Shown: piece by piece, positions 25,581 through 35,224 of the stretch
How the letters are laid out: the number at the start of each line of letters is the position of its first letter
Numbering within the stretch: the first letter of the stretch is position 1
NCBI RefSeq assembly: GCF_001971785.1
Contig: NZ_CP019389.1
Location: 3,297,001-3,361,000, forward strand
DNA from: Seonamhaeicola sp. S2-3
Lineage (GTDB): Bacteria; Bacteroidota; Bacteroidia; Flavobacteriales; Flavobacteriaceae
Direction: 5' to 3'
Length of the DNA stretch: 64,000 nucleotides
The notes under the pieces: generated by a model
Databases searched by the model: none
What the model saw: only the letters and a program-made list of their open reading frames with translations
Told to the model about the DNA's origin: nothing
Made by a program: the position numbers and the translations under genes

Positions 25581-26633
25581 TTAGCTATTTGCTAACTGCA
25601 TTAAAGCAGAAATTAATGTTTCGTTTTCAGTTTTAGTTCCCACTGTAAAACGCAATGTGTTTTCGCAAAGTGGTTGTGTGGTTCTATTTCTAATAACGAT
25701 ACCTTTTTCAATTAACTGATTATAACGTTTAGTAGCATCATCAACCCTTGCCAAAACAAAATTAGCTTCGGTAGGAAAAATGGTTTCTACAAAACTGATA
25801 TTTTTTAACGCTTCAATTAAAATGTTACGCTCTTTTAAAACTAATTTTATTTCTTCATTTACAGCTTCTACATTCAAAATACGCTCTAAGGCTCGTTTTT
25901 GCGTTAACTCATTAACATTATACGGCGGTTTAATTTTGTTTAAAACTGCAATAATATCTGCGGAAGCGAAACACAAGCCTAAACGAATTCCTGCTAATCC
26001 ATAAGCTTTTGATAGCGTTTGAGTAACAATTAAATTTGGATAATTATTTAATTCTGAAATCCAACTGCCTTGATTTGAAAAATCAATATAAGCTTCATCA
26101 ATTACTACCAAACCATTAAATTTTTCAAGTAATGTTTTAATTTTTTCTGAAGCAATAAGGTTTCCTGTTGGGTTATTAGGTGAACAAATGAAAATCATTT
26201 TTGAGTTTTCATCAATAGCATCTAAAATAGCTTCAACATTTGGTTGAAAACTTGCGTTTAACTCAACTTTTCGTTCTTCAACTTCGTTTAGATTAGATAA
26301 AACCGAGTACATACCATAAGTTGGCGGTAAGGTAATGATATTATCTTGCTTTGGTTCGCAAAAAGCTCTGAATAATAAATCTAACACTTCATCACTACCA
26401 TTACCAAGTAACATTTGGTTTTCAGGAACCTTTTTTTGTTCTGATAAAACAGATTTTAATGTACGCTGTAACGGATCTGGATAACGATTCACTCCATTTT
26501 CGAACGGATTTTCGTTAGCATCTAAAAAAATCATTTTAGAACCATCGGAAACATATTCGTCACGCGCCGAACTATAAGCTTTCATAGCTTTAACGTTCGC
26601 TCTAATTATATTTTGGATATTAAAAGTTTTCAT
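25581..26633 (-). CDS. hisC: Histidinol-phosphate aminotransferase
   Basis: The 350-residue PLP enzyme of fold type I contains [60 protein letters not shown] and the Schiff-base lysine in [16 protein letters not shown]. It transaminates imidazole acetol phosphate to histidinol phosphate. It overlaps hisD by 4 nt, indicating coupled translation. Confidence 0.97.
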   Translation of the reverse strand: MKTFNIQNIIRANVKAMKAYSSARDEYVSDGSKMIFLDANENPFENGVNRYPDPLQRTLKSVLSEQKKVPENQMLLGNGSDEVLDLLFRAFCEPKQDNIITLPPTYGMYSVLSNLNEVEERKVELNASFQPNVEAILDAIDENSKMIFICSPNNPTGNLIASEKIKTLLEKFNGLVVIDEAYIDFSNQGSWISELNNYPNLIVTQTLSKAYGLAGIRLGLCFASADIIAVLNKIKPPYNVNELTQKRALERILNVEAVNEEIKLVLKERNILIEALKNISFVETIFPTEANFVLARVDDATKRYNQLIEKGIVIRNRTTQPLCENTLRFTVGTKTENETLISALMQLANS

Positions 26634-27913
26634 TTTAAATCTTTCAACCGGATACTTACCGCATTTTTATGCGCTTGCAACCCTTCGGCTTCAGCCATTA
26701 ATTCTATTGTTTCACCAATATTTAAAATCCCTTCTTTTGATATTTTTTGAAAGGTCATACTCTTCATAAAACTATCTAAATTCACACCAGAATAGGCTTT
26801 ACTAAATCCGTTTGTTGGCAATGTATGGTTGGTTCCAGATGCGTAATCACCAGCACTTTCTGGTGTATAATCACCTATAAAAACCGACCCTGCGTTTCTA
26901 ATACCATTCACATAAAAATCTTCATTTTTTGAACAGATAATAAAATGCTCTGGCCCGTATTGATTGATTAACTCTAAAGCTATTTCATCAGTATCAACAA
27001 AAATAGATTTAGAATTGGCAATAGCTTTTTCTGCAATATCCTTTCTTGGCAGTACGTTTAATTGCACTTCAACTTCTTTTGAAACTTTGGAAATTAAATC
27101 TTTTGAAGTAGACACCAAAATAACCTGACTATCAACTCCGTGTTCGGCTTGACTTAATAAATCTGAAGCAATATAACTAGCATTAGCCGTTTTATCTGCA
27201 ACTACTAACAATTCACTTGGTCCAGCAGGCATATCAATAGCCACACCGTATTTTGTTGCTAATTGTTTAGCCACAGTTACATACTGGTTTCCGGGTCCGA
27301 AAATTTTATAAACCTGTGGAATGGTTTCTGTACCAAACGCTAAAGCTGCAATGGCTTGAATGCCTCCTACTTTAAATACTTTAGTGACACCACAAAGTTT
27401 AGCTGCATATAAAATTTCTGGAGCTAGTTTCCCTTCTTTATTTGGTGGCGAACACAAAACAATTTCATTACAACCTGCAATTTGAGCAGGTGCAGCTAGC
27501 ATTAATACCGTTGAAAACAAAGGTGCTGTTCCTCCGGGAATGTATAAACCTACACTTTCAATTGGGCGTTTTTCTTGCCAACATTGTACGCCATTGGTAG
27601 TTTCTACTTCTACTTTTTGCGTTTTTTGTGCACTATGGAAGACTTCAATATTATTTTTGGCACATTTTATAGCCTTTTTTAAAGCTTCGGGAATGGAATT
27701 AACAGCTTCGTTAATCTCTTGAGCAGACACTAAATTAGTATCTAGTGTCACTTTATCAAAACGCTCTGTGTATTGCTTAATAGCTAAATCACCACGCTGT
27801 TGAACATCAGTAAAAACTTCACTAACAACACCTTCAATATCATCAACGGTTTGTGTAGGACGTTTTAAAACATCAATCCAAGTGGTTTTGTCTGGGTTGT
27901 TAATTACTTGCAT
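26630..27913 (-). CDS. hisD: Histidinol dehydrogenase
   Basis: The 427-residue protein has ESVGLYIPGGTAPLFSTVLM, FGPGNQYVTVAKQLA, IDMPAGPSELLVVADKTA, and GSVFIGDYTPESAGDYASGTNHTLPTNG (read in two parts) with the zinc and catalytic histidines (AEHG, GTNHT). It oxidises histidinol to histidine in two NAD-dependent steps. The start overlaps the hisG stop by one base and its end overlaps hisC. Confidence 0.98.
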   Translation of the reverse strand: MQVINNPDKTTWIDVLKRPTQTVDDIEGVVSEVFTDVQQRGDLAIKQYTERFDKVTLDTNLVSAQEINEAVNSIPEALKKAIKCAKNNIEVFHSAQKTQKVEVETTNGVQCWQEKRPIESVGLYIPGGTAPLFSTVLMLAAPAQIAGCNEIVLCSPPNKEGKLAPEILYAAKLCGVTKVFKVGGIQAIAALAFGTETIPQVYKIFGPGNQYVTVAKQLATKYGVAIDMPAGPSELLVVADKTANASYIASDLLSQAEHGVDSQVILVSTSKDLISKVSKEVEVQLNVLPRKDIAEKAIANSKSIFVDTDEIALELINQYGPEHFIICSKNEDFYVNGIRNAGSVFIGDYTPESAGDYASGTNHTLPTNGFSKAYSGVNLDSFMKSMTFQKISKEGILNIGETIELMAEAEGLQAHKNAVSIRLKDLK

Positions 27914-28770
27914 TATAGCACCATTTTTTCAATTGGACAAACCAGAATTCCTTGAGCACCTTTAGCTTTTAGATCGTCTATAACATCCCAAAATTCATTT
28001 TTACTAATTACGGAATGTACTGAGCTCCAACCTTCTTCGGCTAATGGTAGCACGGTTGGACTTTTCATGCCTGGTAACACATTAATAATATCTTGAATTC
28101 TATCATTTGGTGCGTTTAAAAGGATGTATTTTGATTGTCTGCCTTTTAAAACAGATTGTATTCTAAATTTTACGGTTTCTAAAATAGCTTTTCGTTCTTC
28201 ATTTAATGTTGGTGATACTGCTAAAACCGCCTCTGATTTTAAAATGGTATCTACCTCTTTTAAATTGTTTTTAAACAAGGTACTACCGCTAGAAACTATA
28301 TCGCAAATAGCATCTGCTAGCCCAATATTTGGTGCAATTTCTACCGAACCATTAATGATATGTAATTTGGCATTAACACCGTGTTCATCTAAAAACATTT
28401 GCACCGTATTTGGATACGATGTTGCAATGCGCTTACCTTCTAAATCTTTTATACTGTTATATGTATCAGCTTTTGGTACAGCAATACACACACGACAGGT
28501 TGAAAAGCCTAGTTTTTCAGCAATCTCAATACCTTCGCCTTTTTCAATTAAAACATTTTCACCAATAATAGCAACATCTACAACACCATCTTTTAAGTAT
28601 TGAGGAATATCACCATTTCTAAGGTAAAACACCTCTACTGGAAAATTTTTAGCCGAAGCTTTTAGCTGGTCTTTTCCGTTATCGATAGATATACCGATGT
28701 CTTTTAAAATTTTCATTGAGTCTTCATTCAATCGACCCGATTTTTGTACTGCAATTCTTAATTTACTCAT
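27913..28770 (-). CDS. hisG: ATP phosphoribosyltransferase, long form
   Basis: The 285-residue protein starts LRIAVQKSGRLNEDSMKIL. It has the PRPP-binding segment NIGLADAICDIVSSGSTL and a C-terminal ACT-like regulatory domain (MKSPTVLPLAEEGWSSVHSVI), so it is the long HisG form inhibited by histidine and does not need HisZ. It catalyses the first committed step. It is the first structural gene of the operon, preceded by a leader peptide and an attenuator, so it should be regulated by both histidine feedback and transcription attenuation. Confidence 0.98.
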   Translation of the reverse strand: MSKLRIAVQKSGRLNEDSMKILKDIGISIDNGKDQLKASAKNFPVEVFYLRNGDIPQYLKDGVVDVAIIGENVLIEKGEGIEIAEKLGFSTCRVCIAVPKADTYNSIKDLEGKRIATSYPNTVQMFLDEHGVNAKLHIINGSVEIAPNIGLADAICDIVSSGSTLFKNNLKEVDTILKSEAVLAVSPTLNEERKAILETVKFRIQSVLKGRQSKYILLNAPNDRIQDIINVLPGMKSPTVLPLAEEGWSSVHSVISKNEFWDVIDDLKAKGAQGILVCPIEKMVL

Positions 28771-28817
28771 TTTATTTTAGTTATGAGTTTGAAACAATCT
28801 AGTTGATTTTAGAAATG

Positions 28818-28848
28818 AAAAACCCGCTTGATTGTCTCAAACGGGTTT
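28818..28848 (-). terminator. his operon attenuator terminator
   Basis: On the reverse strand AACCCG and TTGA pair with TCAA and CGGGTT (arms 28821-28831 and 28837-28847), followed by five T residues. The left arm TTTGAGA is also complementary to TCTCAA in the leader coding region, giving a competing antiterminator. The hairpin stands between the leader peptide and hisG. Confidence 0.85.
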
Positions 28849-28878
28849 AAATATATTTTCATTTTATTCAATACATTT

Positions 28879-28932
28879 TCACTTCGCTTGAGAGCAAATA
28901 TGAAAATGATGATGTGTTTGAATAAAAGTCAT
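28879..28932 (-). CDS. hisL: Histidine operon leader peptide
   Basis: A 17-codon reading frame, MTFIQTHHHFHICSQAK, begins about 20 nt after the predicted transcription start. Four of five consecutive codons are for histidine. The coding region forms a long hairpin with downstream RNA: TTTTATTCAA pairs with TTGAATAAAA and CATTTTCA with TGAAAATG. The leader TCTCAA can instead pair with the left arm of the terminator. Ribosome stalling at the His codons when charged His-tRNA is low should favour antitermination. The peptide itself probably has no other function. Confidence 0.88.
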   Translation of the reverse strand: MTFIQTHHHFHICSQAK

Positions 28933-28951
28933 GTTTTTTTTATTTCTGTAG

Positions 28952-28982
28952 CAAATATCTATAATAAAAGTAATATTTCAAA
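28952..28982 (-). promoter_or_regulatory. his operon promoter
   Basis: On the reverse strand TTTG (28982-28979) and GATATTTG (28959-28952) are separated by 19 nt, which fits the Bacteroidota -33/-7 consensus TTTG-N19-TAnnTTTG with one mismatch. It lies just upstream of the leader peptide. Confidence 0.7.
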
Positions 28983-29049
28983 CTTTAATTTATAAATATT
29001 AAAACATTTTACATTTTTTGAATTTTTGTAAAATATTTAAATAAATTAT

Positions 29050-29865
29050 TTACTGATTGCCAAGAATAATTGGTAATCCACTATCTCCAGAACCAATAAC
29101 AATAACTTTACTGTTTGGAGACTCTGATAGTTTCATGGTTGCTTCAATACCTTTGTCTTGTAAAATTTTATCGGTTAATGATGCACTTAAAATCCTGTTA
29201 GCATCGGCTTTACCCTGCGCTTCAATACGTTGTTTTTCTGCTTCTTTTTGGGCTGTAATTAATCTAAACTCATATTCTAAAGATTGTTGTTCTTGCCCCA
29301 ATTTACGCTCAATAGCATCTTTTATTGCTGTTGGTAAGGTTACATCGCGCACTAAAATTTCTAGTAAATCAATATATTGATCATCTACAATTTTTTTGGT
29401 TTCATCAAAAATTTCTTGTTGAATAGCATCTCTTTTTGATGAATAAATTTGTTCTGGAGTGTATCTACCAACTACACTTCTAGTAGCAGATCTAATAGCT
29501 GGTTTTAGTACGCGCTCTAGATAATTTGCACCTTTTTCTCGGTGTAATTTTCCTAAGTTTTCTAATTCTGGTTTATACCAAGCCGAAGCTTCTAATTGAA
29601 TATCTAATCCATTAGAAGATAAAACTTTCATACGTTCTGTTAACTCCTGTTGGCGTGCTTCATAAATAAATACTTTGTTCCAAGGTGCTACAATATGAAA
29701 ACCTTCTCCCATAGGAGGTTTATCTGTTACTACACCTCCTCCAAAGGTTTTGTAAAGTACACCTGCTTCACCAGATCCAATAGTTACAGCTGATTTTGCT
29801 AATACAATTATTAATATGATACCACCAATTATAAAAGGTAGTGCTACTTTAGGTAATTTTTCCAT
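29050..29865 (-). CDS. SPFH/prohibitin-family membrane protein
   Basis: The 271-residue protein has one N-terminal transmembrane segment (ALPFIIGGIILIIVLAKSAV). The SPFH domain follows, with GEAGVLYKTFGGGVVTDKPPMGEGFHIVAPWNKVFIYEARQQE (prohibitin signature, read in parts) and a coiled-coil region rich in EAEKQRIEAQGKADANRIL. It probably forms ring assemblies in the inner membrane that regulate FtsH-type proteolysis or membrane domains. It is 10 nt from the VWA protein gene on the same strand, so they are likely co-transcribed. Confidence 0.88.
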   Translation of the reverse strand: MEKLPKVALPFIIGGIILIIVLAKSAVTIGSGEAGVLYKTFGGGVVTDKPPMGEGFHIVAPWNKVFIYEARQQELTERMKVLSSNGLDIQLEASAWYKPELENLGKLHREKGANYLERVLKPAIRSATRSVVGRYTPEQIYSSKRDAIQQEIFDETKKIVDDQYIDLLEILVRDVTLPTAIKDAIERKLGQEQQSLEYEFRLITAQKEAEKQRIEAQGKADANRILSASLTDKILQDKGIEATMKLSESPNSKVIVIGSGDSGLPIILGNQ

Positions 29866-29875
29866 TATGTTTTAT

Positions 29876-31912
29876 TTAAATTAGTCCGTTATATTTTCTC
29901 AAAAACCACTCAGCAGATAAGCTTAAAGCTATAATTGCTAATAGAAATTTCCAATCTATCAAAGGTATGATATTTTTATTGCTTTTTTGAACGGAAACGT
30001 AACGATTATCGCTCATTAGGTCTTTAATTAAATCATTGGTTTTATCAATAAAATAACTCTTTCCACTACTGTTAGTAGCCAACTGTTGCAACTTTGTTAC
30101 ATTGGCATTCAAAAATTGTTGTTCTACATTATATTCTAAAATAGTAAAACTACCCGATTTACTAATATTTTCGTTTTTAGCCCTAACCGTAAAATTATAT
30201 TCAGATGGTTTTAAATTACTTAAATCTACTTGATAGTTATTATTTTTTAGAACAAAAGGGAATTCAAATTTACTCTCTGATAATTTATCCTCAACCAAAA
30301 TACTTAAAGTTTCTCTATCATCAAAAACATAATTTTTATCGAAAAATTGGGCGTTAATTACAACATTACTGTTGCCTATATAAAACGACTCATAGTCAAC
30401 ATTAAGTCTGTTTCTTTGTTTGTTTGAAGCTAAATACTGGATAAGTTTTCCTATAAAATTATCAAATTCGTTAAATGATTTGGAATTTAAATAGCTTTGA
30501 GCGCGCCATTTCCAAATATTCTCTCCTAGCAATACAACTTCACGTTGTTTGTTAACTTCAACAGCAGCCAATAAAGGTTGTTGTATTGAAACATTTCCTA
30601 TTCTTTTATTTAAGATAGTTTGAAATGGTACATTAAATTTAATAGAACCGTAAAGAGCATTTAATGGAGGGAAAGATTCAAAGTTTATATCATCAACTTG
30701 AAAAGGACTGAAATTTGAATTGAAATTGGCTTGATATTCTTCGGTTTGTAAAACAATTTCATGCGAATAATTTGTACTGATTGAATTTATAAAACTTAAA
30801 TCTGTTTTGGTGCCAATAACTACAAATCTGTTCTTATTTAGTTTGTTTAATTCATCAAATAACTTTTTAAACCTATTGTTTGGTTGATAAACTATTATTA
30901 ATTGAAAATCATTAAGTTGACTTAGAATTTCATTGGGTTTTAAAACAGAAACAGAACGTTGTTCATTACTCTCAATACTTTTTTTAAAGGCTCCAATATC
31001 TGGATGAATAATATCGGCTACAATAGCTATTTTAGTTTTTTGATCTATAACTTCAACAGCAAAATTTTTAGAGTTATTTACTTTATTTTTTTCATTTTCT
31101 AAAGGAATTAAATTTAGTTTATAACTATTAATACCAATAGAATTTGCAGGTAAAGTGAGGTTGATAATTTTAGAATTATTGGTTTTGGTAAAACTAATAG
31201 GTTGAGAATACACCGTTGTATTACCTTTTACCACTTCTAATTTAGTATTTACATTTTGACTTCCATTATATACCAAAATAGCTTCAATAGGAAATCTATT
31301 TTTTAAATACGCATATTTATTAACGTTAAGTTGCTGAATTTTTAAATCGGTATACGTAATGGTATCTCCTAAAATAATTGGATAAACAGGCTGTTTGTAA
31401 GTAGTATAGGCAAACTGGTAGTCGTTACCAAAGGTTTGGTTGCCATCAGATATCAAAACTGTTGGAGATACTGTTGTTTTGTAAATTTGCGCTAATTGCC
31501 CAAACGCATTATTTATATTAGTTTCACTCTCATTAAAGGTTAAGGAATCTGAAGTTTTAAGTGTGTTTCCAAACAAATAGGTTGTAACATTAAATTTAGT
31601 ATTTAACTCTTTATTATTTTTTAAACTATTAAACATTGTATTGGCATCTTCTGCTCTATTTAAATAGTTTATAGAGCTTGAATTATCAACAGCGATAACT
31701 AAATTTGGTTTTTCAGAAACTATTTTTATTTGTTCAAATTTAGGATTAACTATGAGTAGTAAAAACGCAAAAACAGTTATAAACCTTAAAAAAGTAAAAA
31801 GCCAATTTAGTTTAGAACTTTTTATTTTTGATTTATATCTATACTGAAAAAGCGCTATAAATAGCGCTAATATTCCAGATAGTATTATATAAATTAAGGT
31901 TTCTGTTGGCAT
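29876..31912 (-). CDS. Membrane-anchored VWA-domain protein
   Basis: The 678-residue protein starts with two hydrophobic segments (LIYIILSGILALFIALFQY and WLFTFLRFITVFAFLLLIV). A von Willebrand A-like domain follows, with the MIDAS motif in LVIAVDNSSSINYL (DxSxS) and TVLISDGNQTFG. A long periplasmic part with Ig-like and GATase-like stretches comes next, then a C-terminal helix (WKFLLAIIALSLSAEWFLRKY). The architecture resembles BatA/B-like or aerotolerance-type membrane VWA proteins of Bacteroidota. Substrate or partner is unknown. It lies between fabG and the prohibitin gene in one apparent unit. Confidence 0.78.
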   Translation of the reverse strand: MPTETLIYIILSGILALFIALFQYRYKSKIKSSKLNWLFTFLRFITVFAFLLLIVNPKFEQIKIVSEKPNLVIAVDNSSSINYLNRAEDANTMFNSLKNNKELNTKFNVTTYLFGNTLKTSDSLTFNESETNINNAFGQLAQIYKTTVSPTVLISDGNQTFGNDYQFAYTTYKQPVYPIILGDTITYTDLKIQQLNVNKYAYLKNRFPIEAILVYNGSQNVNTKLEVVKGNTTVYSQPISFTKTNNSKIINLTLPANSIGINSYKLNLIPLENEKNKVNNSKNFAVEVIDQKTKIAIVADIIHPDIGAFKKSIESNEQRSVSVLKPNEILSQLNDFQLIIVYQPNNRFKKLFDELNKLNKNRFVVIGTKTDLSFINSISTNYSHEIVLQTEEYQANFNSNFSPFQVDDINFESFPPLNALYGSIKFNVPFQTILNKRIGNVSIQQPLLAAVEVNKQREVVLLGENIWKWRAQSYLNSKSFNEFDNFIGKLIQYLASNKQRNRLNVDYESFYIGNSNVVINAQFFDKNYVFDDRETLSILVEDKLSESKFEFPFVLKNNNYQVDLSNLKPSEYNFTVRAKNENISKSGSFTILEYNVEQQFLNANVTKLQQLATNSSGKSYFIDKTNDLIKDLMSDNRYVSVQKSNKNIIPLIDWKFLLAIIALSLSAEWFLRKYNGLI

Positions 31913-31920
31913 ATCATGTG

Positions 31921-32667
31921 TTAGGTTAACATTCCGCCATCAACATTTAAAGTTTGCCCTGTTACATAAGCCGACAAATCACTAGCTAAAAACACACAAG
32001 CATTTGCAACATCTTCAGGAGTACCACCGCGTTTTAGAGGAATTCCTGCACGCCATCCTTTTACAACTTCTTCATCTAATTTAGCAGTCATTTCTGTTTC
32101 AATAAAACCAGGAGCAATCACGTTACTTCTAATGTTTCTTGAACCAAGTTCTAGAGCAACCGATTTAGAAAACCCGATAATACCTGCTTTAGAAGCCGCA
32201 TAATTGGTTTGTCCTGCGTTTCCTTTTACACCAACTACAGAACTCATGTTAATAATTGAACCTTTACGTTGTTTTAACATGGTACGTTGTACGGCTTTGG
32301 TCATATTAAAAACCGATTTTAGGTTAACTTCAATAACCTTATCAAAATCTTCTTCGCTAATACGCATTAACAGATTATCTTTTGTTATACCTGCGTTATT
32401 AACTAAAACATCAATACTTCCAAATTCATTAACAACCTCTTGAGCTAGTTTTTGAGCTTCTTCAAAATTAGCAGCATTACTTTGATAACCTTTGGCTTTT
32501 ATACCTAATTTATTTAATTCTTCTTCTAAAGCTTTAGCCGCATCAACAGACGAACTGTATGTAAAAGCCACATTAGCACCTTGTTGTGCAAATACTTGAG
32601 CTATTCCTTTTCCTATACCTCTGCTCGCCCCTGTGATAATTGCTGTTTTTCCTTCTAATAGTTTCAT
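31921..32667 (-). CDS. fabG: 3-oxoacyl-[ACP] reductase
   Basis: The 248-residue short-chain dehydrogenase has TGASRGIGKGIAQVFA for NADPH binding, VLVNNAGITKDNLLMRI, the catalytic Ser/Tyr/Lys in INMSSVVGVKGNAGQTNYAASK, and IAPGFIETEMT. The NNAGITKDNL motif and length are diagnostic for FabG, which reduces 3-oxoacyl-ACP in fatty-acid elongation. It is cytosolic. It is followed 8 nt later by the VWA gene. Confidence in FabG as opposed to another SDR is high but not absolute. Confidence 0.92.
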   Translation of the reverse strand: MKLLEGKTAIITGASRGIGKGIAQVFAQQGANVAFTYSSSVDAAKALEEELNKLGIKAKGYQSNAANFEEAQKLAQEVVNEFGSIDVLVNNAGITKDNLLMRISEEDFDKVIEVNLKSVFNMTKAVQRTMLKQRKGSIINMSSVVGVKGNAGQTNYAASKAGIIGFSKSVALELGSRNIRSNVIAPGFIETEMTAKLDEEVVKGWRAGIPLKRGGTPEDVANACVFLASDLSAYVTGQTLNVDGGMLT

Positions 32668-32727
32668 TTAAATTAATTTGTTGTATTAGTTGATATTCAA
32701 ATATACTAATTACAGTTGTTTCAAAAT

Positions 32728-32758
32728 AAAAAACCCCACAAAATATTGCGAGGTTTTT
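32728..32758 (-). terminator. Terminator downstream of sucD
   Basis: AAAACCCCAC (about 32729-32739) pairs with GCGAGGTTTT (about 32748-32757), including wobble pairs, with T residues following on the reverse strand. It lies between the sucD stop and the fabG start. Confidence 0.6.
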
Positions 32759-32778
32759 AAAATGTATATTATTGTTTT

Positions 32779-33651
32779 TTAAGCAATAACTTCAGCTACT
32801 TTTTTTCCTATTTCAGCAGGAGAATCTACTACATGAATTCCACAAGCTCTCATGATTTTCTTTTTGGCTTGTGCTGTGTCATCACTACCGCCAACAATGG
32901 CTCCTGCGTGCCCCATTGTACGTCCTGCAGGAGCAGTTTCGCCAGCAATAAAGCCAACTACAGGTTTTTTACTACCGCTTTCTTTGTACCAATTTGCAGC
33001 ATCTGCTTCTAACTGACCTCCAATTTCACCAATCATAACAACTGCTTTTGTTTCTGGATCGTTTATTAATAATTCAACAGCTTCTTTAGTTGTTGTTCCA
33101 ATAATTGGGTCTCCACCAATACCAATTGCTGTGGTAATTCCTAAACCTTGTTTTACAACTTGGTCTGCCGCTTCATAAGTTAAAGTTCCTGATTTTGAAA
33201 CAATACCTACTTTACCTTGTTTAAAAACAAACCCTGGCATAATACCTACTTTAGCTTCTCCTGGAGTGATTACCCCTGGACAGTTAGGTCCTATTAAACG
33301 ACAATCTTTATCTTTAATATAATCTGAAGCTTTAATCATATCTGCAACAGGTATACCTTCTGTAATTGTAATAATTACTTTTATCCCGGCATCTGCAGCT
33401 TCCATAATAGCATCAGCAGCAAATGCTGGCGGTACAAAAATGATAGTTGTATCTGCACCAACCTCTTTAACAGCTTCTTCAACTGTATTAAATACAGGCT
33501 TATCTAAATGTGTTTGACCTCCTTTTCCTGGAGTCACACCTCCAACAATGTTGGTACCGTATTCAATCATTTGGGTTGCATGGAAAGTTCCTTCGCTACC
33601 TGTAAAGCCTTGTACTATTATTTTTGAATCTTTATTTACTAAAACGCTCAT
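32779..33651 (-). CDS. sucD: Succinate-CoA ligase alpha subunit
   Basis: The 290-residue protein has a CoA-binding domain ([33 protein letters not shown]), [23 protein letters not shown], and the phosphohistidine loop [13 protein letters not shown]. It forms succinyl-CoA synthetase with SucB in the TCA cycle. The beta subunit is not encoded nearby, which is common in Flavobacteriia. It follows the LpxD-like acyltransferase by 60 nt on the same strand. Confidence 0.97.
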   Translation of the reverse strand: MSVLVNKDSKIIVQGFTGSEGTFHATQMIEYGTNIVGGVTPGKGGQTHLDKPVFNTVEEAVKEVGADTTIIFVPPAFAADAIMEAADAGIKVIITITEGIPVADMIKASDYIKDKDCRLIGPNCPGVITPGEAKVGIMPGFVFKQGKVGIVSKSGTLTYEAADQVVKQGLGITTAIGIGGDPIIGTTTKEAVELLINDPETKAVVMIGEIGGQLEADAANWYKESGSKKPVVGFIAGETAPAGRTMGHAGAIVGGSDDTAQAKKKIMRACGIHVVDSPAEIGKKVAEVIA

Positions 33652-33711
33652 ACGTGTTTATTTTGTTATGTAAAAAATATAAACAAATGTAATTTTTTTT
33701 GCTGCAATTTT

Positions 33712-34647
33712 TTACTGGTTTTTTAAAATATCTAAAATTTCAGGTATCTTTTTTATAGATGCTATTTCTTTATATTTACTTCTAATATCATCTGCAGGAA
33801 TTCCAAAGTAATTTTTACCACCTTCTAACGATTTGCTAACACCAGATTTGGCTGATATAACAGCTTTAGCACCTATAGTAATTCCGCTTGTAATACCTAC
33901 TTGCCCCCAAATGGTTACTTCATCTTCAATAACAACACAACCTGCAATACCAACTTGTGAAGCTATTAAACATTTTTTACCAATAACCGTATCATGACCA
34001 ATTTGAACTAGGTTATCAATTTTGGTTCCTTCTTTAATGGTTGTGTCTCCAGTAACACCTCTATCTACAGTACAAGCAGCTCCTAAATCTACATTGTTTT
34101 CTATAACAACCTTTCCGCATGATAGCAATCTATCAAAACCTTCAGTACGTTTTTTGTAGTAGAAAGCATTAGCCCCCAAAACTGTACCCGCGTGAATAGT
34201 AACGTTATCTCCTATAATAGCATCATCATAAATACTAACATTAGAGTGAATTATACAGTTTTTACCAATTTTTACATTATTACCAATAAAACAATTTGGC
34301 TGTATTACAGTGCCTTCTCCAATAATAGCTGAATTTGATATTTGTGAATTAGCCGATTGAAAAGGTTTAAAATGATTAGAGAGTTTGTTAAAATCTCTAA
34401 AAGGATCATCACTAATAAGTAGTGCTTTACCTTTGGGACAATCTACTTTTTTATTAATTAAAATAATAGTTGCAGCAGAGTTTAAGGCTTTATCATAATA
34501 CTTTGGATGATCTACAAAAACGATATCTCCAGCTTCAACAACATGAATTTCATTCATGCCAGTTACTGGAAATTCATCTGCTCCTATATATTCACAATCA
34601 ATTAGTTGCGATATGGTTTTAAGGGTTTGTGGTTGTGGGAATTTCAA
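33712..34647 (-). CDS. LpxD-like acyltransferase paralogue (second copy)
   Basis: The 311-residue protein has an LpxD N-terminal domain (VVEAGDIVFVDHPKYYDKAL) and a left-handed beta-helix with hexapeptide repeats (VIQPNCFIGNNVKIGKN, IIGDNVTIHAGTVLGANAF, TVDRGVTGDTTIKEG, LVQIGHDTVIGKKCLIA). It contains the catalytic histidine in QIGHD. LpxD transfers a 3-hydroxyacyl chain to UDP-3-O-acyl-glucosamine in lipid A synthesis. A full LpxD is encoded at 37423-38436, so this paralogue may use another acyl chain or sugar nucleotide. It follows efp by 6 nt. Confidence 0.85.
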   Translation of the reverse strand: MKFPQPQTLKTISQLIDCEYIGADEFPVTGMNEIHVVEAGDIVFVDHPKYYDKALNSAATIILINKKVDCPKGKALLISDDPFRDFNKLSNHFKPFQSANSQISNSAIIGEGTVIQPNCFIGNNVKIGKNCIIHSNVSIYDDAIIGDNVTIHAGTVLGANAFYYKKRTEGFDRLLSCGKVVIENNVDLGAACTVDRGVTGDTTIKEGTKIDNLVQIGHDTVIGKKCLIASQVGIAGCVVIEDEVTIWGQVGITSGITIGAKAVISAKSGVSKSLEGGKNYFGIPADDIRSKYKEIASIKKIPEILDILKNQ

Positions 34648-34653
34648 CGTTTA

Positions 34654-35220
34654 TTATTCTTTTATGCGTTCTTTATAAGTTCCCTTTTCGGTTTCAACCT
34701 TAATTTTATCGCCTTCATTAATAAATAAAGGTACGTTAACTGTTGCTCCGGTTTCAACGGTTGCTGGTTTAGTAGCGTTTGTAGCCGTATTTCCTTTTAC
34801 ACCAGGTTCTGTATGCGTTACCTCTAAAATAACATTAGCAGGCATTTCTACTGAAAGCGGCATACCATCTTCTGAATTAATAAGTACGGTTACAACTTCA
34901 CCTTCTTTCATTAAACCTGGACTATCTAAAGCAGATTTTTGAAGTTCAATTTGAGAATAATCTTCAGTATTCATAAAATGATAGGTTTCTCCCTCATTGT
35001 ATAAATATTGAAATTTATGAGTTTCTACACGAACGTCATCTAACTTATGACCTGCAGAAAATGTATTGTCAATTATTTTTCCTGTAGTAACACTTTTAAG
35101 TTTGGTTCTTACAAACGCAGGTCCTTTACCTGGTTTAACGTGTAAAAATTCAATTATTTTATAAATATCGTGATTATATCTAATACATAATCCATTTCTA
35201 ATATCACTTGTAGTAGCCAT
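34654..35220 (-). CDS. efp: Elongation factor P
   Basis: The 188-residue protein has three beta-barrel domains: TTSDIRNGLCIRYNHDIYKI, the modification loop HVKPGKGPAFVRTKLKSV, and TVNVPLFINEGDKIKVETEKGTY at the C-terminus. The loop tip carries lysine (KPGKG), so any modification would be of the lysine type and not the arginine rhamnosylation type. EF-P relieves ribosome stalling on polyproline. Its place inside the lipid A operon, between lpxA and the second lpxD, is a common arrangement in Flavobacteriia. Confidence 0.97.
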   Translation of the reverse strand: MATTSDIRNGLCIRYNHDIYKIIEFLHVKPGKGPAFVRTKLKSVTTGKIIDNTFSAGHKLDDVRVETHKFQYLYNEGETYHFMNTEDYSQIELQKSALDSPGLMKEGEVVTVLINSEDGMPLSVEMPANVILEVTHTEPGVKGNTATNATKPATVETGATVNVPLFINEGDKIKVETEKGTYKERIKE

Positions 35221-35224
35221 ATAA

